From positions 1 through 64,000 of the forward strand of contig NZ_JADUCM010000006.1 of NCBI RefSeq assembly GCF_016009175.1: a stretch of DNA of 64,000 nt, read 5' to 3'. Shown in pieces: positions 26,920 through 36,129 of this stretch (position 1 is its first letter; the number at the start of each line of letters is the position of its first letter). Origin of the DNA: Pseudomonas alkylphenolica. GTDB lineage: Bacteria > Pseudomonadota > Gammaproteobacteria > Pseudomonadales > Pseudomonadaceae. The notes under the pieces are model-generated. The model searched no databases. It was given only the letters and a program-made list of their open reading frames with translations, and was not told the origin of the DNA. The position numbers and the translations under genes are program-made.

Positions 26920-27921
26920 GTGAAAAAACTCTTCAGTGCCTCGCTTCTGGCCGCAGGTCTGGCCTTCGGCTCCCTGGCCCAGGCCGCTCCGGCGCCGCTG
27001 CTGAACGTCTCGTATGACGTGATGCGCGACTTCTACAAAGACTACAACGCCGCGTTCCAGAAACACTGGGAAGCCGAGCACAAAGAGAAGATCACCGTGC
27101 AGATGTCCTTTGGTGGCTCGAGCAAGCAAGCGCGCTCGGTCATCGACGGCCTGCCTGCCGATGTCATCACCATGAACATGGCCACCGACATCAACGCCCT
27201 GGCCGACAACGGCAAGCTGGTCCCGGACAACTGGGTCACCCGCCTGCCGAACAACAGCGCGCCGTTCACCTCGGCCACTGTGTTCATCGTACGCAAGGGC
27301 AACCCCAAGGCCCTGAAAGACTGGCCGGACCTGCTCAAAGACGGCGTCCAGGTCATTGTCCCCAACCCAAAAACCTCGGGTAACGGCCGCTACACCTACC
27401 TCTCTGCCTGGGGCTATGTCCTGAAGAACGGCGGCGACGAAAACAAAGCCAAGGACTTCGTCGGCAAGCTGTTCAAGCAGGCGCCTGTGCTCGATACCGG
27501 CGGCCGTGCTGCCACCACTACGTTCATGACCAACCAGATTGGCGATGTACTGGTGACCTTCGAGAACGAAGCCGAAATGATCGCCCGCGAGTTTGGCCGT
27601 GATCAGTTCGAAGTCATTTACCCAAGCGTCTCTGCCGAAGCCGAGCCGCCAGTGAGCGTGGTCGACAAGGTCGTCGACAAGAAAGGCAGCCGTGCCACCG
27701 CCGAGGCCTACCTGAAGTACCTGTGGTCGCCTGAAGCGCAGGAAATCGCCGCCAACAACTACCTGCGTCCACGTGACCCGGCGGTACTGGCCAAGTACAC
27801 CGACCGCTTCCCGAAAGTCGACTTCCTGTCGGTAGAGAAAACCTTCGGTGACTGGCGCACCGTGCAGAAAACCCACTTCAATGACGGTGGCGTGTTCGAC
27901 CAGATCTACACCGGGCAGTAA
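26920..27921 (+). CDS. sbp: sulfate-binding periplasmic protein
   Basis: This is the periplasmic receptor of the sulfate/thiosulfate ABC transporter. It has 333 residues with a signal peptide cleaved after A-Q-A (about residue 22). Typical motifs are LLNVSYDVMRDFYKDYNAAF, SFGGSSKQARSVIDGLPADV and NPKTSGNGRYTYLSAWGY, which line the anion site. The start is GTG with AAGGAAAG upstream. The cysTWA permease genes do not follow here, so it must work with a transporter encoded elsewhere. Confidence 0.94.
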   Translation: MKKLFSASLLAAGLAFGSLAQAAPAPLLNVSYDVMRDFYKDYNAAFQKHWEAEHKEKITVQMSFGGSSKQARSVIDGLPADVITMNMATDINALADNGKLVPDNWVTRLPNNSAPFTSATVFIVRKGNPKALKDWPDLLKDGVQVIVPNPKTSGNGRYTYLSAWGYVLKNGGDENKAKDFVGKLFKQAPVLDTGGRAATTTFMTNQIGDVLVTFENEAEMIAREFGRDQFEVIYPSVSAEAEPPVSVVDKVVDKKGSRATAEAYLKYLWSPEAQEIAANNYLRPRDPAVLAKYTDRFPKVDFLSVEKTFGDWRTVQKTHFNDGGVFDQIYTGQ

Positions 27922-27935
27922 ATAGCCTGCGCCCA

Positions 27936-27973
27936 CAGGACTGGTGCATTCCATGAGACCTGCACCACTCCTG
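27936..27973. repeat. hairpin after sbp
   Basis: CAGGACTGGTGCA (27936-27948) and TGCACCACTCCTG (27961-27973) pair with a single mismatch around a 12-base loop. There is no T-run. It runs directly into a REP element and probably marks the transcript end by processing. Confidence 0.55.
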
Positions 27974-27996
27974 TAGGAGCGAGGCTTGCCCGCGAA
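27971..27996. repeat. single REP element
   Basis: CTGTAGGAGC, then GAGGCTTGCCCGCGAA, matches the common core. It overlaps the right arm of the preceding hairpin by three bases and has no inverted partner nearby. Confidence 0.8.
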
Positions 27997-28091
27997 CACG
28001 GGCCAGGCCCGTGCCATTCACCTCACTTCCTCCCCTGCCCCTCGCGTTCATTGACTACCCTTTCCGTCATCCACGGCTCAAGGAGTACCCA

Positions 28092-30128
28092 GTGATCCGA
28101 TCCCTCATCGCCGCCCTGCTCGGTTGCCTGCTCAGCCTGCAGTTGGCGTACGCCGCAGCATTGCTGCCCACGGCAAAGCCGGCCGAACCTGCAGAGCCCG
28201 TGGTTCAAGGTGGCCTGCTCGGGGCGATTGCCGATGGCCTGGACGATGTCAGCCAGGAACTGGAGGTCGACAATCACCTGATCGACAACTGGCGCCTGCG
28301 CGCCGATCGCGCCGCCGATGAAGTCGACCAACTGGTCAGCCAGCCCGCGGGCTTCAGCTCTCTGGAGCTGTGGACCGACTTCGCCCTGTTGACGATCACC
28401 TGGCTACTCGCCTATGCCCTGCTCACCCACGGCGGCCGCCTGCTGGCGCGCAAGTCCAGCCAGTCCCGTGTGCTGCGCGAACGACCGCGCGCCAGCCATG
28501 TGCTCAAATACCTGCTGGTGTTCACCCTGCCGGCCGTGGCCAGCCTGATCATTACCCTCTACGTCAGTCATTTCCTCGTGTTTTCTGCCGGTCGTGCGCT
28601 GGGCATGAGCCTGGCCTATGCCACCAGTGCCGGTATTTTCTCGACCTCGATCATCCTCTGCCTGATCACCCTGTTCGACGCCGGGCACAAGCGCACCGCC
28701 GTGCGCATCATTCGCCGGGTAGCGCCGCGACCGCTGTTCCTGATCGGCTTTCTTGCCGCCTGGAGCGATGCCCTGACCAGCCCGCAGATCGCCCGCTACC
28801 TGGGCGGCAACATCACCAGCAGCGTCGCCGCCGTCACCGGTCTGCTGGCGACCCTGGCGTTTGCCGTACTGGTCCTCAAGCTGCGCCGCCCGGTTGCGCA
28901 CCTGATCCGCAACCGGGCCTTGCCCGATCGCCTGCAGCACCGTGCCGTGCAGGAAACCTTGAGAATATTCTCGGCACTGTGGTTCCTGCCGATCCTGATG
29001 ATGATTCTGGTGTCGGCCATCCACTTGATTGGCGCCGGCGAAGAGAGCCAGCGCGCCCTGCAAAAAGCCTTGCTGACCTCGATCCTGCTGATCGGCACGG
29101 TGTTTCTCAGCACCGTGTTCCAACACATGTTCAAACATCAGGAAGAAGTCGATGCCAGGCAGCGCCTGCGCCCCTACAAGGAACTGGTGCGCAACCTGGC
29201 CCGTGCCCTGCTGCGCATTTCCATCGCCGTGGCGTTTATCGTGTTGCTGGGGCGAATCTGGGGTTTCTCGGTGCTCGACTTCGCCATGCGCAACAGCCTG
29301 GGCCGCGCCATCAGCGACTCGCTGAGCAGCATCGGCCTGATCCTGCTGGTCACCTGGCTGCTCTGGGTAGTGATCGACACGGCGATCCAGGAAGCGATGA
29401 AGCCCACCGTCGGACGTCGCAACAGCCGCCAGCCCAGCACGCGGGTGCGGACCATCCTGCCGCTGCTGCGCAATGCGATCAAAATCATGCTGGTAGTAAT
29501 CTGCACCATCACCACCATGGCCAACCTGGGCATCAACGTTGCACCGTTCCTGGCCGGTGCCGGGGTGATCGGCCTGGCCATCGGTTTTGGCTCGCAACAA
29601 CTGGTTCAGGATGTGATCACCGGCCTGTTCATCATCATCGAAGACACCATCTCCATCGGCGACTGGGTGGTGCTCGACACCAACCACGCCGGTACGGTGG
29701 AAAGCCTGACCATTCGCACCCTGCGCCTGCGCGACAGCAAAGGCTTTGTGCACTCGGTACCGTTCGGCCAGATCAAGGCGGTCACCAACCAGTCCAGGCA
29801 GTTCGCCTATGCCTTCTTCTCGGTGCAGTTCAGCTACCAGACCAACGTCGACAGTGCCTTGGAACTGATCCGTGAAGTCGGCCATTCGATCAGCGAAGAC
29901 CCCCTGCTGCGCCACAGCCTGCAGGGCCCGCTGCAGGTGTTCGGGGTCGACAGCATGAACCTCAACGGCATCACCCTCACCGCCCAGTTCCGCACCACCT
30001 CGGGCGGCCAGTACGCGGTCAATCGCGCCTTCAATGAACGCCTGAAAAAGCGCGTGGACGAGACCGACGATGTGAGCTTTGCCCAGTACAATCCACCCCC
30101 CGCGCGCCTGGGTGACGGCAAGGCCTGA
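28092..30128 (+). CDS. MscS-family mechanosensitive channel
   Basis: This large MscS-type channel has 678 residues. The GTG at 28092 is preferred because AAGGAG lies seven bases upstream and the product then begins with a clean signal peptide (IRSLIAALLGCLLSLQLAYA). A periplasmic helical stretch and about eight membrane helices precede the conserved pore and beta region, APFLAGAGVIGLAIGFGSQQLVQDVITG near residues 480-510. This resembles the YbdG/YjeP-type enlarged MscS proteins. It probably protects against hypo-osmotic shock; an amino-acid or ion specialisation cannot be judged. Confidence 0.87.
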   Translation: MIRSLIAALLGCLLSLQLAYAAALLPTAKPAEPAEPVVQGGLLGAIADGLDDVSQELEVDNHLIDNWRLRADRAADEVDQLVSQPAGFSSLELWTDFALLTITWLLAYALLTHGGRLLARKSSQSRVLRERPRASHVLKYLLVFTLPAVASLIITLYVSHFLVFSAGRALGMSLAYATSAGIFSTSIILCLITLFDAGHKRTAVRIIRRVAPRPLFLIGFLAAWSDALTSPQIARYLGGNITSSVAAVTGLLATLAFAVLVLKLRRPVAHLIRNRALPDRLQHRAVQETLRIFSALWFLPILMMILVSAIHLIGAGEESQRALQKALLTSILLIGTVFLSTVFQHMFKHQEEVDARQRLRPYKELVRNLARALLRISIAVAFIVLLGRIWGFSVLDFAMRNSLGRAISDSLSSIGLILLVTWLLWVVIDTAIQEAMKPTVGRRNSRQPSTRVRTILPLLRNAIKIMLVVICTITTMANLGINVAPFLAGAGVIGLAIGFGSQQLVQDVITGLFIIIEDTISIGDWVVLDTNHAGTVESLTIRTLRLRDSKGFVHSVPFGQIKAVTNQSRQFAYAFFSVQFSYQTNVDSALELIREVGHSISEDPLLRHSLQGPLQVFGVDSMNLNGITLTAQFRTTSGGQYAVNRAFNERLKKRVDETDDVSFAQYNPPPARLGDGKA

Positions 30129-30171
30129 TTCGGCTTTCTCGCCCCTGGACAACGATGATAAAGTCGCGCCC

Positions 30172-30558
30172 ATGACGCCATCCATAGCCAACCGCCCGCT
30201 GATTGCCTGGACCCTGTACTTTTGTGTCCTGTTCAATCTGCTCGCCTGCGGAATCGGCCATGGACAGATGATGGGCCTCAAGCTCAACGGCATCGGTGGC
30301 GCCTTCTGCTCGGCCATGGGCAGCGCCGGGCCGACGCTCAAAAGTGATTTTGGCGAACAGAACGTTGCCGGCTGGGACAGCCTGCAAACCTGTCCGGTCT
30401 GCGCCGCTGCCGTGGTCTGCCTGGCCCTGACCCTGGTTATCGGCTGGCTGCTGGCCGCCAGCCGCGTGCGTCGTTACCACCGCGAATTACGCAGCAAGGC
30501 GCCACCGCGCTACTGCTGGCCCTCCGCCAATCCCCGCGCGTCCCCATTTCTGGCTTGA
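30172..30558 (+). CDS. DUF2946 family protein
   Basis: This 128-residue protein of unknown function commonly precedes TonB-dependent metal receptors. It has an N-terminal hydrophobic segment (about 8-28), the GHGQMMG stretch, and Cys-Pro-Val-Cys (about residues 79-82) just before a second membrane helix (AAAVVCLALTLVIGWLLA). The cysteines and methionines could touch copper or iron; this is inference. The ATG at 30172 starts 43 bp after the MscS-like gene and the product precedes the receptor by about 100 bp. Confidence 0.75.
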   Translation: MTPSIANRPLIAWTLYFCVLFNLLACGIGHGQMMGLKLNGIGGAFCSAMGSAGPTLKSDFGEQNVAGWDSLQTCPVCAAAVVCLALTLVIGWLLAASRVRRYHRELRSKAPPRYCWPSANPRASPFLA

Positions 30559-30659
30559 TCCCTCTGGCAGCTCACCGGGCTGCCTGTACCCGGCCCTACC
30601 GTGCTGCGCCTGCCTGACAGGTGCAGCGGGCCGCTGGCTCAATTTCCAGAGTGTGCTTC

Positions 30660-32828
30660 ATGCCCTACACCTATCGCTTCTCCGGCTGCGCGGCCCTGCT
30701 CTGCGCGCTGTCGTTCAATGCCTCGGCCGAGGCGCCATTGACCCTGCCTGACCTGCGTATCGAAGGTCGCGCCGAATCCGAAGACGGCGTGCTCCTCGAC
30801 ACGCCGTCACAAACCGGTTCACGCCTGAGCCTGACCCCGCGGGAAACACCGGCGTCGGTGAACATCGTCAACCGCCAGCAAATCGAACAACGTGGTGCCA
30901 GAACCACCCAGGACGTGCTTGCCGGCGTTCCCGGCATGACTGCGGCCTCACCGCCCGGCTCGGCAGGTTCGGTGGCCTACCGGGGCTTTTCCGGGGCACA
31001 GATCACCCAGTTGTTCAACGGCATCAGCGTCCAGTACGACGCGGTTGCCGCACGGCCGGTGGACAGCTGGATCTACGACCGCGTCGAAGCCATTGGCGGG
31101 CCGTCGAGCTTTCTGTTCGGTGCCGGTGCAGTGGGCGGCTCGGTCAATTACATCACCAAGCTGGCCAGCCGTGACGAAGACTTCAACGAAGGACGCATCA
31201 GCTACGGCTCCTACGACAGCAGCGAAACCTCCTTCGGTTTCAATCACGCCCTGAACGACGGCGACGGCATCCGTAACTACGCACGCCTGGACTTCAGCCA
31301 TACCCACAGCAACGGCTACGTCGACCGCGAAGAGCGCGATGCCTGGAGCGTGGCGTTCTCGCTGCTGACCGACATCAACGACCAGCTCTCGCATACCCTG
31401 GCCCTGGAATACCAGAACGAAACGCTCGACAGCCCCTACTGGGGCACACCGGTGCTCAACCCCCTGGGTGGCGAGATGAAGGTCGACGAGAGCCGGCGCT
31501 TCGAGAACTACAACGTCGAGGACGGTCGCTACGAACAGCGCGTGCGCTGGCTGCGCTCGATCACCGAGTACCGCTTCAACGATGCCACCTCCGTGCGCAA
31601 CACCCTTTATCACTACAACACCGAGCGTAACTTCCGGAACCTCGAAACCTATGCCTACAACGCCGACAACAGCCAGGTAAGGCGCTCCAACGCGCTGCTG
31701 CAGCGCCATGACCAGGAGCTCAATGGCAACCGTTTCGAGCTACTGCATCAAGGTCAGTTGCTGGGCATGAACAGCCAGTGGTCGAGCGGCATCGACTATA
31801 GCCACAACGTGCAGATGAACTACCCACGTTCCATCACCGGGGTATTTGACAGCGTTGACCCGGAGCACTTCGACCCGGGCCATTTCTACGACCTCAAGGG
31901 CATGGTGCCGGGCTATCAGAAAAACCGCCAGAACACCGTCGACACCTGGGCGGCGTTCCTCGAAAACCGTCTGCAGCTGACCGATCGCCTGTCGCTGCTG
32001 ACCGGCTTGCGCTATGACCACATCGACCTTCAGGTGCATAACTACCGTACGGTCGATGCTAACAATCCACGCGACTTCAAGCGCATCTACGAACCCACTA
32101 CCGGGCGGATCGGCCTGGTCTACGAACTGACCCCGGCAGCCAACGTCTACGTCCAGTACAGCACCGCTGCCGATCCACCCGCCGGTATCCTCACCACCGC
32201 CAGTTTTGCCCAGGTGCGTGATTTCGACCTGAGCACCGGCAAGCAGGTGGAAGTCGGCAGCAAATTCAGCTTCCTTGATGGCCGTGGCGCGGCCACCCTC
32301 GCCGCTTACCACATCGAACGCAAAAACCTCGCTACCGCCGACCCGGCCAACCCCGGCACCACCCAGCCTGTGGGCAAGCAATCGTCACGCGGCATCGAAC
32401 TGGCGGCATCGTTGCACGTCACGCCGAAACTGCTGGCCGAGGGTAACCTTGCCTACGTCGATGCCCAGTACGACGAGTTCAATGAAAACGTTTCCGGCAC
32501 CAGCGTATCGCGCAAGGGCAACACCCCGACCAACATCCCCGAACGGGTGGCCAACCTGTGGCTGACCTACGACATCGACCCCACCTGGCAGGTCGGCGCC
32601 GACAGCCGCTACGTGTCGTCGGTGTATGCCGATGCGGCCAATACCCGCCATGCACCGGCCTACACGATCTTGGGTGCGTTTGCCGCCTACAAGGTCGATG
32701 CCGACACCCGCATCACCGCCCGGGTACGCAACCTGACCGACGAGGTGTATGCCCAGTGGACTTCATCCAGCATGCTTTATCTCGGTGCACCGCGCACCGT
32801 CGAGCTGGCCGTGCAGACGCGCTTCTAG
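30660..32828 (+). CDS. TonB-dependent outer-membrane receptor
   Basis: This is a 722-residue siderophore-type receptor. It has a signal peptide ending around A-S-A (residue 24), a plug domain (SVNIVNRQQIEQRGARTTQDVLAGVPG, then RVEAIGGPSSFLFGAGAVGGSVNYITK), and a 22-strand barrel ending in terminal Phe (VQTRF). There is no extra N-terminal signalling domain, so it is not a FecA-like transducer. It is followed at once by a PepSY membrane protein. I see no convincing Fur box in the 100 bp upstream, so the trigger may not be iron. Confidence 0.88.
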   Translation: MPYTYRFSGCAALLCALSFNASAEAPLTLPDLRIEGRAESEDGVLLDTPSQTGSRLSLTPRETPASVNIVNRQQIEQRGARTTQDVLAGVPGMTAASPPGSAGSVAYRGFSGAQITQLFNGISVQYDAVAARPVDSWIYDRVEAIGGPSSFLFGAGAVGGSVNYITKLASRDEDFNEGRISYGSYDSSETSFGFNHALNDGDGIRNYARLDFSHTHSNGYVDREERDAWSVAFSLLTDINDQLSHTLALEYQNETLDSPYWGTPVLNPLGGEMKVDESRRFENYNVEDGRYEQRVRWLRSITEYRFNDATSVRNTLYHYNTERNFRNLETYAYNADNSQVRRSNALLQRHDQELNGNRFELLHQGQLLGMNSQWSSGIDYSHNVQMNYPRSITGVFDSVDPEHFDPGHFYDLKGMVPGYQKNRQNTVDTWAAFLENRLQLTDRLSLLTGLRYDHIDLQVHNYRTVDANNPRDFKRIYEPTTGRIGLVYELTPAANVYVQYSTAADPPAGILTTASFAQVRDFDLSTGKQVEVGSKFSFLDGRGAATLAAYHIERKNLATADPANPGTTQPVGKQSSRGIELAASLHVTPKLLAEGNLAYVDAQYDEFNENVSGTSVSRKGNTPTNIPERVANLWLTYDIDPTWQVGADSRYVSSVYADAANTRHAPAYTILGAFAAYKVDADTRITARVRNLTDEVYAQWTSSSMLYLGAPRTVELAVQTRF

Positions 32829-32838
32829 GACGCCGCTG

Positions 32839-34350
32839 ATGAAACGCTACCTGTACTTGTGGCACCGCTGGCTGGGTATCGGCCTGTGTCTGTTCATGGC
32901 CCTGTGGTTTTTCTCGGGCGTGGTCATGCTGTATGTCGGCTACCCCAAGCTGACACCCCGCGAGCACTTCGCGCACTTGCCGGTGCTGAACCTGCAGGAC
33001 TGCTGCGTCGACCTCGCCGCTGCTGTGGACGCTGCCGATCCGCAACGGGCACCGGCCAGCATCCGCCTGAGTACGGTAGCGGGAGAGCCGCGCTACCTGT
33101 TCAGCTACCCGGGGCGCAGCAACGTAGCGGTTGATGCGCGCACCGGTCTGCGCGTGCCGTTGACCGGGCGCGAACAGGCCCTGGCCGCTGCGCACCAGTA
33201 CGCCCCGTTGGCAACAGCCCGCTATCAGGGTGCGGTGCAGGAAGACCTGTGGAGCCATTCCCGCGCCCTCGATGCCGACAGACCCTTGCAACGGGTGCAG
33301 CTTGCCGACGCCGACGGCACGCTGTTGTATCTTTCGGGGCAAACGGGCGAGGTGGTCCGCGATGCCAGCGCCCTGGAGCGTGGCTGGAACCTGGTCGGCG
33401 CCTGGCTGCACTGGCTGTACCCGCTGCGCGGCATCGGCATGGATGGGCTGTGGAGCAACCTGGTGATCTACCTGTCGCTGACGGCCACGGTCATGGCCGT
33501 ACTCGGGGCGGTGATCGGCGTGCTGCGCTGGCGCTTCAACCGCCCCTACCGCAGCGGCTCACGTTCGCCCTACCAGGGCTTCGCCCGTTGGCACCATGTC
33601 GGTGGCTTGCTGTTCGGCGTGCTGGCGATTACCTGGATCTTCAGTGGCTTGATGTCGATGAACCCCTGGCGGATTTTCAGCAGCTCAGCGCCATTGGATA
33701 CCGCTGCGTATCAGGGTGGACCGCTGACGGCCAAAGCCTTTCCGGTATCTGCCGCGCACGCACTTTCACGCTTTGCCGATGACGGGCTGGTTGCGCGGCA
33801 GCTGGAATGGCGGCTGATCGGCGGCGAGGGGTATGTGATCGGCTACGACGGCGGCGGCCGTACGCGAGTGCTGTCGATGGCCGACGGGCAGGTGCTCAGA
33901 CGCTTGCCGCGGGAAGCGCTGGAACGCGCTGCACAGGCGATTCAGCCGCAAGGGAAGATGCGCAGCGAGCAACTCGACGCCTACGACTTTTACTACTACG
34001 CACGGGCAGAGCAAAGCATGCTCGGGCACCTGGAAAAACGCCTGCCGGCATTGCGCGTGCGCTTTGACGATCCTCAGCAGACATGGCTGCATCTGGACCT
34101 GTACACGGGTGAAGTGTCGGGGGTGCTGGATCAGCCGAAACGGGTGTCGCGATGGTTGTTCGCGTTGTTGCATAGCTGGGACTGGTTGCCATTGCTACAG
34201 CGGCGACCGCTTTGGGATATCTGGATGATCGCATTCAGCATTGGCGGGCTGATACTCAGCGTCAGCGGTGTGGTGTTGGGATGGCGGCGACTGTCGCGCG
34301 GTAAAACTTCGCGGGTAAACCCGCGCCCACAGGGGAAGTGCACTGATTGA
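32839..34350 (+). CDS. PepSY-associated membrane protein (putative siderophore/metal reductase)
   Basis: This 503-residue inner-membrane protein is of the PepSY-TM family (FoxB/PiuB relatives), which in several siderophore systems helps release or reduce the metal. The N-terminus is KRYLYLWHRWLGIGLCLFMALWFFSG, then PepSY repeats, WLYPLRGIG, and a second HHVGGLLFGVLAITWIFSGL helix. Conserved histidines in the helices could bind haem. It lies 10 bp after the TonB receptor. The last 14 codons (GKTSRVNPRPQG...) are written in REP sequence, so the natural C-terminus may have been altered. Confidence 0.82.
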   Translation: MKRYLYLWHRWLGIGLCLFMALWFFSGVVMLYVGYPKLTPREHFAHLPVLNLQDCCVDLAAAVDAADPQRAPASIRLSTVAGEPRYLFSYPGRSNVAVDARTGLRVPLTGREQALAAAHQYAPLATARYQGAVQEDLWSHSRALDADRPLQRVQLADADGTLLYLSGQTGEVVRDASALERGWNLVGAWLHWLYPLRGIGMDGLWSNLVIYLSLTATVMAVLGAVIGVLRWRFNRPYRSGSRSPYQGFARWHHVGGLLFGVLAITWIFSGLMSMNPWRIFSSSAPLDTAAYQGGPLTAKAFPVSAAHALSRFADDGLVARQLEWRLIGGEGYVIGYDGGGRTRVLSMADGQVLRRLPREALERAAQAIQPQGKMRSEQLDAYDFYYYARAEQSMLGHLEKRLPALRVRFDDPQQTWLHLDLYTGEVSGVLDQPKRVSRWLFALLHSWDWLPLLQRRPLWDIWMIAFSIGGLILSVSGVVLGWRRLSRGKTSRVNPRPQGKCTD

Positions 34351-34391
34351 GGTCGGCACCGTACCTGCAGGAGCGGATTTATCCGCGATCC
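34308..34391. repeat. REP pair overlapping the PepSY gene end
   Basis: CTTCGCGGGTAAACCCGCGC (34308 on) and, in opposite order, CCTGCAGGAGCGGATTTATCC (34364-34384) form a diverged pair. The left copy encodes the end of the PepSY protein; the right one reaches the methyltransferase stop at 34391. Confidence 0.7.
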
Positions 34392-35311
34392 TAGCGGAAC
34401 ACCAGCGCTTTGAGACCACCCGCCGGATCGTTATCGGGAAACTCCGGCGGGTTGGCCAAACGCTCGACGAACGTCAGGTCCGGCGCCTCTTCGGCCATCC
34501 CCTCAATCAGGAACTCAGGCCCGATGGCCGGATCATTGACACACGCCAGCACCGTTCCGCCTTCGGTCAACAGCTCCGGCAAGCGGCGCAAAATCTTGCG
34601 GTAATCCTGCGTCAGCACAAAGCTGCCTTTCTGAAAGGTCGGCGGATCGATGATGATCAGGTCATAAGGTCCCGACTTGCGTACCTTGCCCCACGACTTG
34701 AACAGTTCATGGCCGAGAAAACTCACCCGCCCCAGGTCGTGGCCATTGAGCCGATGATTGTCCCGCCCGCGACTCAGCGCCGAACGGGCCATGTCCAGGT
34801 TGACCACCTGCTCGGCGCCGCCGGCAATCGCCGCCACGGAAAAGCCGCAGGTGTACGCGAACAGATTGAGCACGCGCTTGCCGGCTGCCTGCTCACGTAC
34901 CCAGCGTCGACCGTAACGCATGTCGAGAAACAGCCCGGTGTTCTGCTTCAACCCCAGATCAAGCTGATAGCGCAGCCCGTCTTCATCGATCAGCCAGTGC
35001 TCGCTCGGCTCACCCAGCAGCCACTGCCCCGGGCTCTCGGGCAGGTAACGGTGCTGGATCAGCATCGCCTGCCCGCTCCAGCACGGCGCCTGCGCCAGGC
35101 CCAGCAACATCTGCTCAAGCGCGGCCCGCTGGCCGCCCGGTGGCTCGCGAAACAACGACACCAGCAGCACACCTTGCAACCAGTCCACGGTGATTTGCTC
35201 AAGCCCTGGCCAGCAGCGCCCACGCCCATGGAACAGCCGGCGGGTTTGCGTCGGGGCCGGGTCAAGGGCCGCAAGCAGGTGGTGCTGGAGGGTGTCGATC
35301 ACAGAGGTCAT
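34391..35311 (-). CDS. class I SAM-dependent rRNA methyltransferase (RlmI-like domain)
   Basis: This is a 306-residue methyltransferase. The SAM site is VLNLFAYTCGFSVAA near residue 147, and the catalytic-region motif is IIIDPPTFQKGSF near 220, as in RlmI/RlmL-type 23S rRNA enzymes. The N-terminal PUA domain of RlmI is absent, so the exact target is unclear. The ATG at 35311 is taken; an upstream TTG would add four residues without better support. It converges on the PepSY gene. Confidence 0.82.
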   Translation of the reverse strand: MTSVIDTLQHHLLAALDPAPTQTRRLFHGRGRCWPGLEQITVDWLQGVLLVSLFREPPGGQRAALEQMLLGLAQAPCWSGQAMLIQHRYLPESPGQWLLGEPSEHWLIDEDGLRYQLDLGLKQNTGLFLDMRYGRRWVREQAAGKRVLNLFAYTCGFSVAAIAGGAEQVVNLDMARSALSRGRDNHRLNGHDLGRVSFLGHELFKSWGKVRKSGPYDLIIIDPPTFQKGSFVLTQDYRKILRRLPELLTEGGTVLACVNDPAIGPEFLIEGMAEEAPDLTFVERLANPPEFPDNDPAGGLKALVFR

Positions 35312-35436
35312 GGGCAAATTCAACGGGCGTAAAGCGGCCTATTCTACCCTGACCACCGACAGACGACAGGCGTGCCCGCAGAAAACCTTGGCAGCCTCTA
35401 CACTGACAATCCCCTCTCACTGGCTGGACAACCATC

Positions 35437-36129
35437 ATGAGCGAAAAACCTGGCATCGTACTGGTCCACGGCTTCTGGGGCGGCGCCGCCCACTGGAGCA
35501 AGGTGATCCTCGAATTGTCGCGCCTGGGCTACCAGGACCTGCATGCCGTGGAGATGCCCCTGACATCGCTGGCCGATGACGCTGAACGCACGCGCAAAAT
35601 GGTTGCTTCCCAGCCTGGCAAGGTGCTATTGGTCGGCCACTCTTATGGCGGCGCGGTGATTACGCAGATGGGCAACCAGGCCAATGTCGCCGGCCTGGTC
35701 TACATTGCCGCATTTGCCCCGGATGATGGCGAAAGCCCCGGTGGCATTACCGCACAAAATCCGCCCGAAGCTGCCGCCAACCTGCAACCCGATGCCGATG
35801 GCTATCTGTGGATCAAACCGGACAAACTCCACGAAAGTTTCTGCCAGGACTTGAGCAGGGACGAAGGCCTGATCATGAGCGTGACCCAGAAGGCCCCGCT
35901 GGCCAGCACCTTCGGCGACACCATCAGCGACCCGGCGTGGAAGCACAAGCCCACCTGGTATCAGCTGTCCACCCAAGACCGGATGATCGCCCCGGCCAAT
36001 CAGGAGATGATGTCGCAACGCATGAACCCCAAGGAAGTGCTGCGCCTGGATGCCAGCCATGCCTCGCTGGCCTCGCGGGCTGCTGAAGTTGCAGCCCTGA
36101 TCGATCGCGCTGCGCTCAGTCTGGCTTGA
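35437..36129 (+). CDS. alpha/beta hydrolase
   Basis: This 230-residue hydrolase of the small esterase type has no signal peptide. The oxyanion segment is VLVHGFWGGAAHW (about residues 8-20) and the nucleophile elbow is VGHSYGG with Ser near residue 70. The acid and His follow in STQDRMIAP and DASHASLAS. It resembles plant salicylate/methyl-ester esterases and bacterial EstC-like enzymes; the substrate is unknown. It overlaps the convergent EamA gene by 14 bp. Confidence 0.85.
   Translation: MSEKPGIVLVHGFWGGAAHWSKVILELSRLGYQDLHAVEMPLTSLADDAERTRKMVASQPGKVLLVGHSYGGAVITQMGNQANVAGLVYIAAFAPDDGESPGGITAQNPPEAAANLQPDADGYLWIKPDKLHESFCQDLSRDEGLIMSVTQKAPLASTFGDTISDPAWKHKPTWYQLSTQDRMIAPANQEMMSQRMNPKEVLRLDASHASLASRAAEVAALIDRAALSLA

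Noticed and set aside
30129..30171. Possible Fur box (ACAACGATGATAAAG) before the DUF2946 gene
   Set aside because: Only one half resembles GATAAT repeats; too weak to call.
28404..30341. 645-codon open frame antisense to the MscS-like gene
   Set aside because: Long only because high-GC reverse frames lack stops; low-complexity Gln/Gly/Asp content and no domain.
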